From the NCBI GenBank assembly GCA_022563115.1, contig JADFNY010000102.1, positions 1 through 9,918 of the forward strand: a stretch of DNA of 9,918 nt. The letters are read 5' to 3'. A program made the translations under genes and the position numbers. Origin of the DNA: Acidobacteriota bacterium. Its GTDB lineage: Bacteria; Acidobacteriota; UBA890. The first letter of the stretch is position 1. Each line of letters opens with the position of its first letter. Positions 1-8,200 of this stretch are shown here, piece after piece. Below the pieces are notes generated by a model. It worked only from the letters and a program-made list of their open reading frames with translations. It was not told the DNA's origin and did not search any database.

Positions 1-833
1 AAATCGATCAGGTCGATCGCCGCCACACCGCGCTCGGTAAACGGCAAGTGATCGTCCTCCATGAACTGCCCAATGCGGTCGTCGAAGACGTCGCCGTGAC
101 CGATGCTCGCGGCTGTCTGCCAGACGACGTCGTTGAGCCAACCGGTGCCATGAGGTTCCTTGGGAAACGACAGATCAGCGTCGCCGATCATGTCGAAGAG
201 GATCATCGCGCCGATCCGGTCGAGCTCACCGGCGGCCTCCATGCGCTCGGCCATGTGCTTGCTGCCGTAGCGGCCGTCGGTGTCGTTCCACTCGACCAAG
301 GCCTCTTCGCCGTCGAAAAAGACCAGCCAGACGGGCAGCGGCGGCTTGTTCTCGGCGAGCACTCGGCCGAGCTCGAGCAGGACTCCGGTGCTCGAGCCGG
401 CGTCGTTGGCGCCGACGAACTCGAACTGCTCGAACAGCTTGGTGTCGTAATGGCCAGCCAGCACGATCGCGGGGCCGTCCGGGGCGTCGTCGGCCGCCGG
501 GACCACGGCAATCAAATTGGCCATCGGAACCAGGCCTAGGGGCGTCATGGCGGCGAATTCATCGCGCGTCACGGTGTATCCAAACCCTTGCAGCGTCCTC
601 TCGATGTACTGGCGCATCTGTTCGATCGAGTCGCTGCCCGACACACGGGGGCCGAAGGCGACCGCGTCGGCCGTGTACCTGAGGGCGCGTTCGCCGTCGA
701 AGGCGTTGGCGGCTGCCGTTGTGCCGCTCTGCACCGAGGTTGCCGGAGCTGCGAGGAGCCCGATGGCGACAACAGCCGCCACGGCGGCGAAAAGAGTGCT
801 GCCGGCTGCAAGGCGGCGAAGACGTTGAGACAT
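1..833 (-). CDS. Exported M28-family zinc peptidase, glutaminyl cyclase-like (3' end beyond window)
   Basis: Partial: 277 complete residues are visible, running off the left edge before the stop. The N-terminus is a Sec-type signal peptide: basic MSQRLRR, then a hydrophobic stretch to about residue 29 ending near APA. The catalytic domain follows: GHYD (H128, D130), GAND (D144, expected zinc ligand), FFDGEEA (E176 general base, E177 zinc ligand), W182, YGSKH (189-193), FDMIG (D214) and EDDHLPF (259-265). The last expected zinc ligand, a histidine just after residue 277, lies outside the window. Known of the family: M28 enzymes are secreted aminopeptidases or, in a QC branch, cyclise N-terminal glutamine. 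The DGEEA pair followed six residues later by Trp, and the DDHxPF motif, match glutaminyl cyclase better than classical aminopeptidases. The ATG is preceded by a good Shine-Dalgarno and opens directly into the signal peptide, so this start is firm. It is transcribed divergently from the hydrolase gene. Aminopeptidase activity remains possible. Confidence 0.88.
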   Translation of the reverse strand, partial: MSQRLRRLAAGSTLFAAVAAVVAIGLLAAPATSVQSGTTAAANAFDGERALRYTADAVAFGPRVSGSDSIEQMRQYIERTLQGFGYTVTRDEFAAMTPLGLVPMANLIAVVPAADDAPDGPAIVLAGHYDTKLFEQFEFVGANDAGSSTGVLLELGRVLAENKPPLPVWLVFFDGEEALVEWNDTDGRYGSKHMAERMEAAGELDRIGAMILFDMIGDADLSFPKEPHGTGWLNDVVWQTAASIGHGDVFDDRIGQFMEDDHLPFTERGVAAIDLID

Positions 834-842
834 TGCGGAACG

Positions 843-848
843 CTCCTC
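843..848 (-). promoter_or_regulatory. Shine-Dalgarno of the M28 peptidase gene
   Basis: Read on the minus strand this is GAGGAG, nine bases before the ATG at 833-831. It fixes the start of the peptidase gene and agrees with the signal peptide beginning there. Confidence 0.7.
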
Positions 849-892
849 GGGCGACACGTCGGCGGCACCGCCCGCGTTGGGTTCGGAACGAC

Positions 893-898
893 TATCCT
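893..898 (+). promoter_or_regulatory. Possible -10 element for a leaderless hydrolase transcript
   Basis: TATCCT lies seven bases before the ATG at 906, and no Shine-Dalgarno-like purine run is present between 880 and 905. A -10 box normally sits about 7 bases before the transcription start, so transcription could begin at or next to the ATG. No clear -35 box was found at the right spacing, so this is only suggestive. Confidence 0.25.
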
Positions 899-905
899 TG
901 CCGAT

Positions 906-2069
906 ATGAGCAAGTTTGGACAACCCCGGGGGCAACCCGCAACCTCGGAGCCCCCATTCGTCGTCCTCGGATGGCGTGGCAACCGCCATTTCCAGACGAT
1001 CTGGCCGAATCGTATCAAACGCGGACCTGGCGGCGCGCGGCTGGCGAACTGGGCGGAATCCGCCATCATCGAGTCGGAAGACGGCGATTCGCTGCGCGTC
1101 TGGTGGTCGCGGCACCGCGACGAGCCGAACGGCGGGAAAGAAGCAACCCGGACCGAACGCGGGCGCTGCGACGCCGTTCGCGGCGCGCCGCCGAACACAC
1201 CCCGGCCGGTACTCATGGTGCTGCACGGGCTCGTCGGCTGCGCGGATGCCGACAACGTCTTGGCAACGGCGGCAAAGGGATACGCCCTCGGGTTCGACGT
1301 CGTCCGGGTCGATCTGCGCAACACCCAGGCCGACGACACCCCCAGCCTCGGCGTCGGCCATGCGGGGCGCAGCGAGGACTTCCGGGCCACGGTACGGCAC
1401 ATCGAGGAACGGGAGCCCGGGGCGCCAATGACGGTGGTCGCCTTCTCGCTCGGCGGCAACATCACGCTGAAGGCAGCGGGAGAGTACCGCGATGCCGTTC
1501 CCAAGGATCTCCGCGCCGCCGCCACGATCTCGGTACCGATCGACCTGGAGAGCGCCTGCACCGCGATCGACGAGCGCCGCGAGAACTGGATCTATCGCAC
1601 CTATTTCCTCAAGCGGTTGGCGCGCCGCTATCTCGACGCCCGGCAGCAGCGACCGGATTTGTTCCATGCCATCGATGTCGATAGCATCCGCGGCATCCGC
1701 GACTGGGACAACGCCGTCGTCGCTCCCTTGGGCGGCTTCGCGGACGCCGAGGACTACTACGCGCGCAGCAGCTCGTCGAAAGTCCTCGACAACATCCGGA
1801 TCCCGACGCTGCTGGTGCACGCCCAAGACGATCCCTTCATCCCGTTCGAGTCGTTCCAGACGCCCGCGATACAGGGCAACGACTTCGTTCGCTTGCTGGC
1901 GCCGCAGCACGGCGGCCACGTCGGCTTCTACAGCACGACAACGCTGCCCGGCGAGCCCGACCGCTACTGGGCCGAGAATCGGGCCCTGGCCTTCTGTGCG
2001 GAGTCGGTCGGTTTGAGCTGGGGGAACGGCAGTGGATTCGCTCGTCCTGCAGCGCCCGGCGGTAGCTAG
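906..2069 (+). CDS. YheT-family alpha/beta hydrolase
   Basis: 387 residues. The N-terminal GNRHFQTIWPN (25-35) is the YheT/ABHD1-3 family signature (compare HLQTIW). HGLVG (107-111) is the oxyanion region, AFSLGGN (179-185) the nucleophile elbow with Ser181, the acid is in QDDPF (D308/D309), and HGGH (335-338) supplies the catalytic histidine, H338. All three members of the triad are therefore present and an active serine hydrolase is expected. Known relatives include E. coli YheT (function unclear) and eukaryotic ABHD lipases and esterases, so the substrate cannot be named. Residues about 68-100, between the N-terminal strands and HGLVG, form a charged, glycine-rich insertion that looks poorly conserved. 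The frame stays open upstream to 588, but that would run through the divergent peptidase gene, and the family motif begins soon after ATG 906, so I use that start. It ends in TAG, whose last base is the first base of the next gene's GTG. Confidence 0.9.
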   Translation: MSKFGQPRGQPATSEPPFVVLGWRGNRHFQTIWPNRIKRGPGGARLANWAESAIIESEDGDSLRVWWSRHRDEPNGGKEATRTERGRCDAVRGAPPNTPRPVLMVLHGLVGCADADNVLATAAKGYALGFDVVRVDLRNTQADDTPSLGVGHAGRSEDFRATVRHIEEREPGAPMTVVAFSLGGNITLKAAGEYRDAVPKDLRAAATISVPIDLESACTAIDERRENWIYRTYFLKRLARRYLDARQQRPDLFHAIDVDSIRGIRDWDNAVVAPLGGFADAEDYYARSSSSKVLDNIRIPTLLVHAQDDPFIPFESFQTPAIQGNDFVRLLAPQHGGHVGFYSTTTLPGEPDRYWAENRALAFCAESVGLSWGNGSGFARPAAPGGS

Positions 2070-5000
2070 TGGCGTTGGACGCCAACCAGCACTCCGCCCT
2101 GCTCTGTAACCTGGCGCGCGCCGCGGCGAAACACCCCACCGACGACAAGCTGCTGCTGTGCCAACCCCGCGGTGTCGGCCGAGAGCTGTTGCACTCGCTG
2201 GCCCGGAGCGGCGTTGGCTGGCTCGGTTTCCGGGCCCAAACCCCGCGCGACCTCGCCAAGGAGCTTGCTGCGCCTTCGCTGGCGCATGACGGCCTGGCGC
2301 CGATCGACGGCTTCGAGGAGCTGGCGTTGCTCGACGAGGCGATCGACGAGGTGTTGGCCGCCAAGATCGGTGAAGTTCTCGCCGACCTGCGCGAGGCGGT
2401 CGGCTTTCGCAACGCCTTGGCGACGTCGGTGCGGGAGTTGCGGCTCTCCGGGCTCGACGCCAAATCGGTGGCGGCGGCGGGGCTCGAGGATGGTCGCAAG
2501 GGCGCTGCCCTGGCGGCCATCCAAGAGCGCTACGAAGACAGCCTGAGATCGGCGTCGCTCGTCGACCTCGGCGACGTCCTGCGCCGCGCCGTCGCCGTTC
2601 TCGAAGACGGTGCCGAGCTCCCGGCCCAACGCGTCTACCTGGTCCCGGGGATGTCGTTATATGGCCTTCGAGGTGCCCTGCTCGAGCGCCTGCTGGAGCG
2701 TGGTGCCGAGGTATTGCCGGGCGATCCGGTCTGCGGTATCGATACGCCCGAGGGGCTCCTGCAACCGGCGACCGAGGCGCCCCCGAGCGGCGCCTTGTCG
2801 TTTCTGTACGCAGTCGAGGATCTCCCCGCCCCCGACCTGTTCACCCCCGGCGAGGAGCTCGCCGACATCGAAATCTTCGCCGCCGCCGGTCCGGTCGACG
2901 AGATTCGCGAGGTCCTGCGTCGCGTGATGGCCGCCGGGATCCCCTGGGACGAGGTCGAAATCGTCGCCACCGACAGGATCGTCTACGGCACCGCTCTCGA
3001 TTCGATCGCGCCGGGACTCGTCGCCGGCAGCGATCGCGGCAGCCGGGTGACCCACGCCGCCGGTTTACCGGTTGGGCGCACCCGCGTCGGACGGGCGGTC
3101 ACCGGATATCTGCGCTGGATCGGCGAGGGGTTCCCGGAGGAGATCCTCCGCTCGCTGTTCCAATACGGCCTGCTGCGCGGCGAGACCGGCGAAAATGGCT
3201 TTTTCGGGCAGCGCGCCGCCCGCCTGATCCGCGAACTGCGGATCGGCTGGGGCCGCGATCGCTATCGCCGCCAGGTGGAGTGGGCTCTCGAGAGCCTCGA
3301 CCACCCTCCCAGCGAACGCGAGCGCCGCAACCTCACCGACGAGCAGGTCGAGAGCTTTCGCGAACGGCGCCGCGCCGACCTGAAGGCATTCCTTGACCTC
3401 CTCGAACCGATTCTCGATGCCACCCCGACGACCCCCGACCGGCTCGACGCCGATTCCGTCATGGTGTCACCCGCGGCGCTCGCCGGCGGCGTGTTGCGCT
3501 TTCTCGACTTCGTACCGACGCCGGAGGAACCCGATACCGAGGCCGAGGCCAAGCGCCGTCTGGTCGAGGTGTTGCAGCGCACCGCGGCAACGTTGACGCG
3601 CGAAACCACCTTCGGCGCCGCCGCCGTAATCCTGCGGCGTTTCCTCGACCTTCGGGTGCCCTCCCCGTCGACCCACGGACGAGTTCCCTGGAGCTCGGCG
3701 GGCGGCTACCTGCACTTCACCGATATCGACCACGGCGGGCTCAGCGGCCGGCCGAGTACCTTCGTGGTCGGCCTGGACGCCGGCCGCTTCCCGGGGCTCG
3801 GGACCCAAGACGCGCTGCTGCTCGACATCGACCGTGCGCGGCTCACCGACGAGCTGCCGATCTCCGCCGATCTGCTGGCCGAGCGACGCTACACCTTCGC
3901 GGCGTTGCTCGCCGGGCTTCGCGGGCGGGTGACGCTGAGCTATAGCGCCTGGGACGCCAGCGAGGGACGAAACCTGTCGCCCTCACCCGTCTTGCTGCAG
4001 GCGCTGCGCTTGAAGACCCTGAACCCGAACGCCAGCTACGAGCAACTGCACGCGGCTACCCGTCCGATCTGCGGCCCGGTCCCGTCATCGAGCGGTCGCA
4101 TCGGCAGTGTGGACGTGTGGCTGGGCGCGCTTGACGATGACGGCGTGCTGCGCCCCGGCCTCGACGCGGTACGAGCTGAATTCCAGGGTCTCGATGACGG
4201 CCTCCGCGCCCGCGAGTTGCGCCTCGATAGCGGCCTCAACGCCCACAAGGGCGTCGTCGTCCCGCGCCCCGACCTTTTCGATCCGCGCCGCCGCGGGCGC
4301 CAGCTGCTGCTATCGGCGTCGCGGCTCGAGACGCTCGCCGGTTGCCCGCTGCGCTACTTCTTCGGCTACGTCCTGGGCCTCAAGCCGCCCAACGACGTCA
4401 AGTTCGAGCCCGACCGTTGGCTCGATCCACTGCAGCGCGGCTCGATGTTTCACGACGTCTACGAAGAAATCGTCAACACGGCGCTGGAAAAGGGCCTGGA
4501 TGCCGACGATCCGGAGCTCGTTGCGCTCGCCGAAGCCGTCTTCGAGAGGGCAATCGGCGCGGCGCGCTTCAAGGTGCCGACGCCCAGCGAGGCGGTGTTC
4601 GAACGCGAGCAGCGCGAGCTACGCGCCGACCTCGACGTTTTCCTCGGAATGCTCGCCGAGGACGGGGGCCATTGGCTGGCCACCGAGTGGAAATTCGGCT
4701 TCGGCGACCCGGAATCGCCGGAGGTCGAGCTTCGCCTCGGCAAGGACGCCGTCTACCTACGCGGCGCCGTCGACCGCATCGACGAGCTCGACGACGGAAA
4801 CCTCGGCATCGTCGACTACAAGACGGGCTCGGCGTTCAAATTTCGAGACAACACCGGGAGTTACAACGGCGGCACGCGCCTGCAACACGCTCTCTACACC
4901 CAAGCCGTCGAGCAAATCCTCGAGCGCCCCGTGGCGCAGGCCGAATATCAGTTCCCCACCGTGAAGGGCGACCCACGGAGGGCAAAGTACGAACGCGCCC

Positions 5001-5254
5001 TGCTCGACCGCTGGCCGGAAATCCTCACGCAGCTCTTCGACATGGTCGCGGCGGGGCATTTCCTGCCGCCGTTCGACGACGATCCGCCCTGCAGGATCTG
5101 CGACTTTACCTCGTTGTGCCGCGTCACGACGGACCGCTACGGCAACCAAACTTCGCCGCCGGTCGTCTGGGCGCAGGAGAACCACGCCTTGAAACCCGAG
5201 TACGAGCCGCTGCGACGCATCCGTCGCGTCGACGACGACGGGGAGGCCCAATGA
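2069..5254 (+). CDS. addB: AddB-like helicase-nuclease subunit B, PD-(D/E)XK nuclease with Fe-S cluster
   Basis: 1061 residues; GTG start sharing one base with the preceding stop, with a weak purine-rich GGCGGT at 2058-2063. Known role: AddB pairs with AddA to resect double-strand breaks for RecA loading; its nuclease cuts one strand and its helicase-like part scans DNA for a recombination hotspot. Seen here: a degenerate helicase half with FVVGLDAGRFPG (565-576) typical of AddB; then Cys759 (GCPLRYFF); H795 and E799/E800; GAVDRID (899-905, D902); IVDYKTG (D916, K918); QHALY (Q939, Y943); and C1008-x2-C1011-x5-C1017. The H, D, D-x-K and Q-x3-Y residues form an intact RecB-type nuclease. The four cysteines match the AddB iron-sulfur staple that closes this domain. 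Oddity: no G-x4-GK[ST] Walker A appears near the N-terminus, where the sequence passes straight to LLLCQPRGVGRELL (about 31-44), so this subunit should not hydrolyse ATP. The last four bases overlap the addA start (ATGA). Confidence 0.9.
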   Translation: MALDANQHSALLCNLARAAAKHPTDDKLLLCQPRGVGRELLHSLARSGVGWLGFRAQTPRDLAKELAAPSLAHDGLAPIDGFEELALLDEAIDEVLAAKIGEVLADLREAVGFRNALATSVRELRLSGLDAKSVAAAGLEDGRKGAALAAIQERYEDSLRSASLVDLGDVLRRAVAVLEDGAELPAQRVYLVPGMSLYGLRGALLERLLERGAEVLPGDPVCGIDTPEGLLQPATEAPPSGALSFLYAVEDLPAPDLFTPGEELADIEIFAAAGPVDEIREVLRRVMAAGIPWDEVEIVATDRIVYGTALDSIAPGLVAGSDRGSRVTHAAGLPVGRTRVGRAVTGYLRWIGEGFPEEILRSLFQYGLLRGETGENGFFGQRAARLIRELRIGWGRDRYRRQVEWALESLDHPPSERERRNLTDEQVESFRERRRADLKAFLDLLEPILDATPTTPDRLDADSVMVSPAALAGGVLRFLDFVPTPEEPDTEAEAKRRLVEVLQRTAATLTRETTFGAAAVILRRFLDLRVPSPSTHGRVPWSSAGGYLHFTDIDHGGLSGRPSTFVVGLDAGRFPGLGTQDALLLDIDRARLTDELPISADLLAERRYTFAALLAGLRGRVTLSYSAWDASEGRNLSPSPVLLQALRLKTLNPNASYEQLHAATRPICGPVPSSSGRIGSVDVWLGALDDDGVLRPGLDAVRAEFQGLDDGLRARELRLDSGLNAHKGVVVPRPDLFDPRRRGRQLLLSASRLETLAGCPLRYFFGYVLGLKPPNDVKFEPDRWLDPLQRGSMFHDVYEEIVNTALEKGLDADDPELVALAEAVFERAIGAARFKVPTPSEAVFEREQRELRADLDVFLGMLAEDGGHWLATEWKFGFGDPESPEVELRLGKDAVYLRGAVDRIDELDDGNLGIVDYKTGSAFKFRDNTGSYNGGTRLQHALYTQAVEQILERPVAQAEYQFPTVKGDPRRAKYERALLDRWPEILTQLFDMVAAGHFLPPFDDDPPCRICDFTSLCRVTTDRYGNQTSPPVVWAQENHALKPEYEPLRRIRRVDDDGEAQ
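5242..5246 (+). promoter_or_regulatory. Shine-Dalgarno of addA inside the addB 3' end
   Basis: GGAGG lies four bases before the ATG at 5251, within the last codons of addB. Together with the ATGA overlap it sets the addA start and suggests translational coupling. The same frame is open far upstream through addB, but nothing there resembles a helicase. Confidence 0.65.
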
Positions 5255-8200
5255 GCGAACGACCGATCGGGGACCAGGCACAACGCGACCGCATCGAAAC
5301 CGACCTCGATACCAACCTGCTGGTCGAGGCCGGCGCAGGCTCGGGCAAGACGTGGTCGCTACTGAACCGGCTGGTGGCGTTGATTCGCACCGGCACGGCC
5401 GAAATCAGCCACATCGCGGCGGTCACCTTCACACGCAAGGCGGCGGCCGAGCTGCGGGAAGGATTCCAGACGCGGTTAGAGGCGGCGATCGAGGAGGCCC
5501 GCAGCGAAGGCGGCCCCGGGGCTGATCGGGACGAGATCGAGCGGCTGGAGGCCGCCGTGCGCGACATCGACCGTGGCTTTATCGGAACGATCCACGCGTT
5601 TTGCGCCCGCCTGCTGCGCGAGCGACCCCTCGAAGCCCGCCTCGACCCGTCGTTCCGCGAGATCTTCGGGCCCGAGGAAGAACGGCTACGGCGCCAGGCC
5701 TGGGACCGGCACCTCGAGCGGCTGATTGCCGACGGCGACGAGTCGCTCGCCACCCTGCGCTCGGTCAACCTCGAGCCGTCGTCCCTGTACGGCCCGTACG
5801 CAGCGGTGGTCGAGCAGCCCGACGTCACCTTCCCGGCCGACGTCCAGAAGGCGCCCGAGGTCGGCGGGTTGCGCGCCGAGCTTGAAGCGCTGCTCGACGA
5901 GGCCGTGGCGCTTCTGCCCGATCGCGAGCCGGAGCCCAAATGGGGCTCGCTGCAGACGAAGGTGCGGCGCCTCGAATGGGCGCGGCGCTCCGAACGGTGG
6001 TACGACGACGCGTTCTTCTTCGATGCCCTCGAAGGCATTGTCGGCCCCAGTCTCAAGCCCACCTACAAGCGCTGGGGCGCCAACTGCGATGCCATCCGGC
6101 CGGTGGAAGCGGCGATGACCCGCTTCGCGGACAAGGAAGGGCCGGCCGCTGATTCTCTGCGGCGCTGGCGTGCCTACCGCTACAAGATCGTTCTTGATTT
6201 CATCCAACGCGCCGCCGAAACGTACGCCGCCGACCGGCGGCGCCTCGGCCTGGTTACCTTCAATGACCTGCTGATGGACACCGTGCGGCTGCTCACCGAG
6301 AGCCCCTTGGCGCGGCGCGATCTTGCCCGCCGCTACCGTCACTTGCTGGTCGATGAATTCCAGGACACCGATCCGATCCAGGCCGAGATCGTCTTCCTGC
6401 TGACTGCTACGGACCCCGAAGAAACCGACTGGCACAAGGCGGTACCGCGCGACGGCGCGCTGTTCGTCGTCGGCGACCCCAAACAGAGCATCTATCGCTT
6501 CCGCCGCGCCGACATCGGCACCTATAACCAGGTCAAGGCGCGCTTCGAGCGACGCGACGAGGTTCTCTCGTTGACCACGAACTTTCGCTCGCAGCCACCG
6601 ATCGAGGAGTTCGTCAACGGCGTCTTCGAAGGGTTTTTCCCTGCCGACGCGACCGAGCACCAGGCGGCCTTCGCCCCGCTCAACGTCTGTCACGACGACC
6701 AGGTACCGCGCGGCGTCTACTGGTACGAGGTAGCCTGCGCCTCCAAGGGCGCCCCCGCGGTTGCCGCCGCAGATGCTCCGCTGGTGGCGAGCTGGATCAA
6801 GGCCCGCATCGACTCCGGCGAGCGCGTCGCCGGCGACTTCCTGGTGTTGACCCGGCGCAAGAACTGGCTGAGCGACTACGGCGTCGAGCTCGAAAAGCGC
6901 GGCATTCCGTTTCAGATCAGCGGCGCCGGCGTCGATATCAACGAGGAGCTGCAGGAGCTGGTCGCCGTAGTGCGCGCCCTCAACGACCCTCACAACGTCG
7001 TCCACACCGTCGCCGTGCTCGTCGGGTTGTTCTTCGGTATCGATCACGAGCAACTGGCGGCCCACCGGCTCGACCACGACCTTGCCGAAACGCTGGGGCG
7101 GCGGATGTTCGACTTCACCACCCCCGAGTTCCGCGACGCCGAGGACTCGTCGACGCCGGTGGAGCGGGCCCTCGCACAACTTTGCCGCTGGTGGAACATG
7201 ACGCTGGCGCTGCCGGCTGACGTCGTCATCGGCACCATCGTCGACGACCTCGGGTTGTTCCCTTACCTGGCGGCGGGCGAGGCAGGCAGCAGCAACGCCG
7301 GGGCCCTCGCCTACGTGCTGAACGCGGTGCGGCGGGCGGGCGTCAACGGCGACACGTCGTTGGGCGCCGCGCTCGAGGCCCTCGACGAGGCGCTGCGCGA
7401 CGACGAGGTCGAGGCGCCCCTGCAACCGGGGCGCGACGACGTCGTGCGGGTCATGAACCTTCACAAGGCGAAGGGCCTCGAGGCCAACGTCGTCGTCCTG
7501 GCGCACCCTGCCGGGCGACCCGACTTGGCGATCAAATCTGTCGTGCAGCGGGTCGAAGGAAGCAGGCCGCGCGGCGCCTTCGTCATCCAACGCCCGGTCG
7601 GTCGGTTCGGCTACAGGATCGTCGCGGCACCGCTCGACTGGGACGAGCTCGCCGCCCTCGAAGCGCCGTGCGAGGACGCCGAGGAGCATCGCCTCCTGTA
7701 CGTGGCGGCGACCCGGGCGCGGCAAGAGCTGTTGATCTCCTATTGCGAGGCGAGCGAGAACTCGTCGCCGTGGCAACCGTTCTACGCGTTCAGAGATTCG
7801 CTGTGCGGGCAATTGGATGTGCGACTCGAAGAACCGCCGGAGCGGCAGCCGTTGGAGCTCGCCGAGGGCACGATCCAATCCGAAATCGACGACCTGGAGA
7901 AAGATCGCCGCCAGCGCGCTGAACCGAGCTACGAGATCACCTCGGTCACCAAGATGGTCAAACACGACACCTCGATCTTCGCCGTCGATGCCGGCGGCCT
8001 CGGGCGGGCCTGGGGAAACGCCGTGCACGAGGCGCTCGAGGCAGCCAACCGCGGTGTCGGCGGCGACGGCATCCGGGCGATCTGTCGTACCGCCCTGCTC
8101 GACAACGACTTGCCGCTCGACGCCGACGGGGAGCCCGCCGATCTCGACGATCTGGAGGTGCTGGTCGGGCGGGTACGGGGCAGCGATACGTGGCAGCGGG

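Larger units (their letters stand above)
834..905. other. Divergent intergenic region (72 bp)
   Basis: This gap separates the minus-strand peptidase from the plus-strand hydrolase-addBA block, so it should hold both promoters. I see no convincing paired -35/-10 boxes. On the plus strand TATCCT at 893-898 resembles a -10 element and ends seven bases before the hydrolase ATG. That spacing would give a leaderless transcript. No operator-like inverted repeat stands out. Confidence 0.4.

Noticed and set aside
861..872. GGCGGCACCGCC as an operator in the divergent promoter region
   Set aside because: The stem would be only four pairs once a realistic loop is allowed, which is common by chance in such GC-rich DNA.
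588..905. Upstream extension of the hydrolase frame
   Set aside because: It would overlap the start of the divergent peptidase gene, including its signal peptide, and shows no YheT-like sequence.
569..1561. A 330-residue minus-strand frame opposite the hydrolase, and a 163-residue plus-strand frame at 48-539 opposite the peptidase
   Set aside because: Both lie over genes with clear catalytic motifs, have compositions typical of shadow frames and no recognised domain.
4342..5250. Upstream extension of the addA frame through addB
   Set aside because: The extension is arginine-rich, has no helicase-like sequence and overlaps the addB nuclease. ATG 5251 has a ribosome binding site and starts just before the Q-motif and Walker A.
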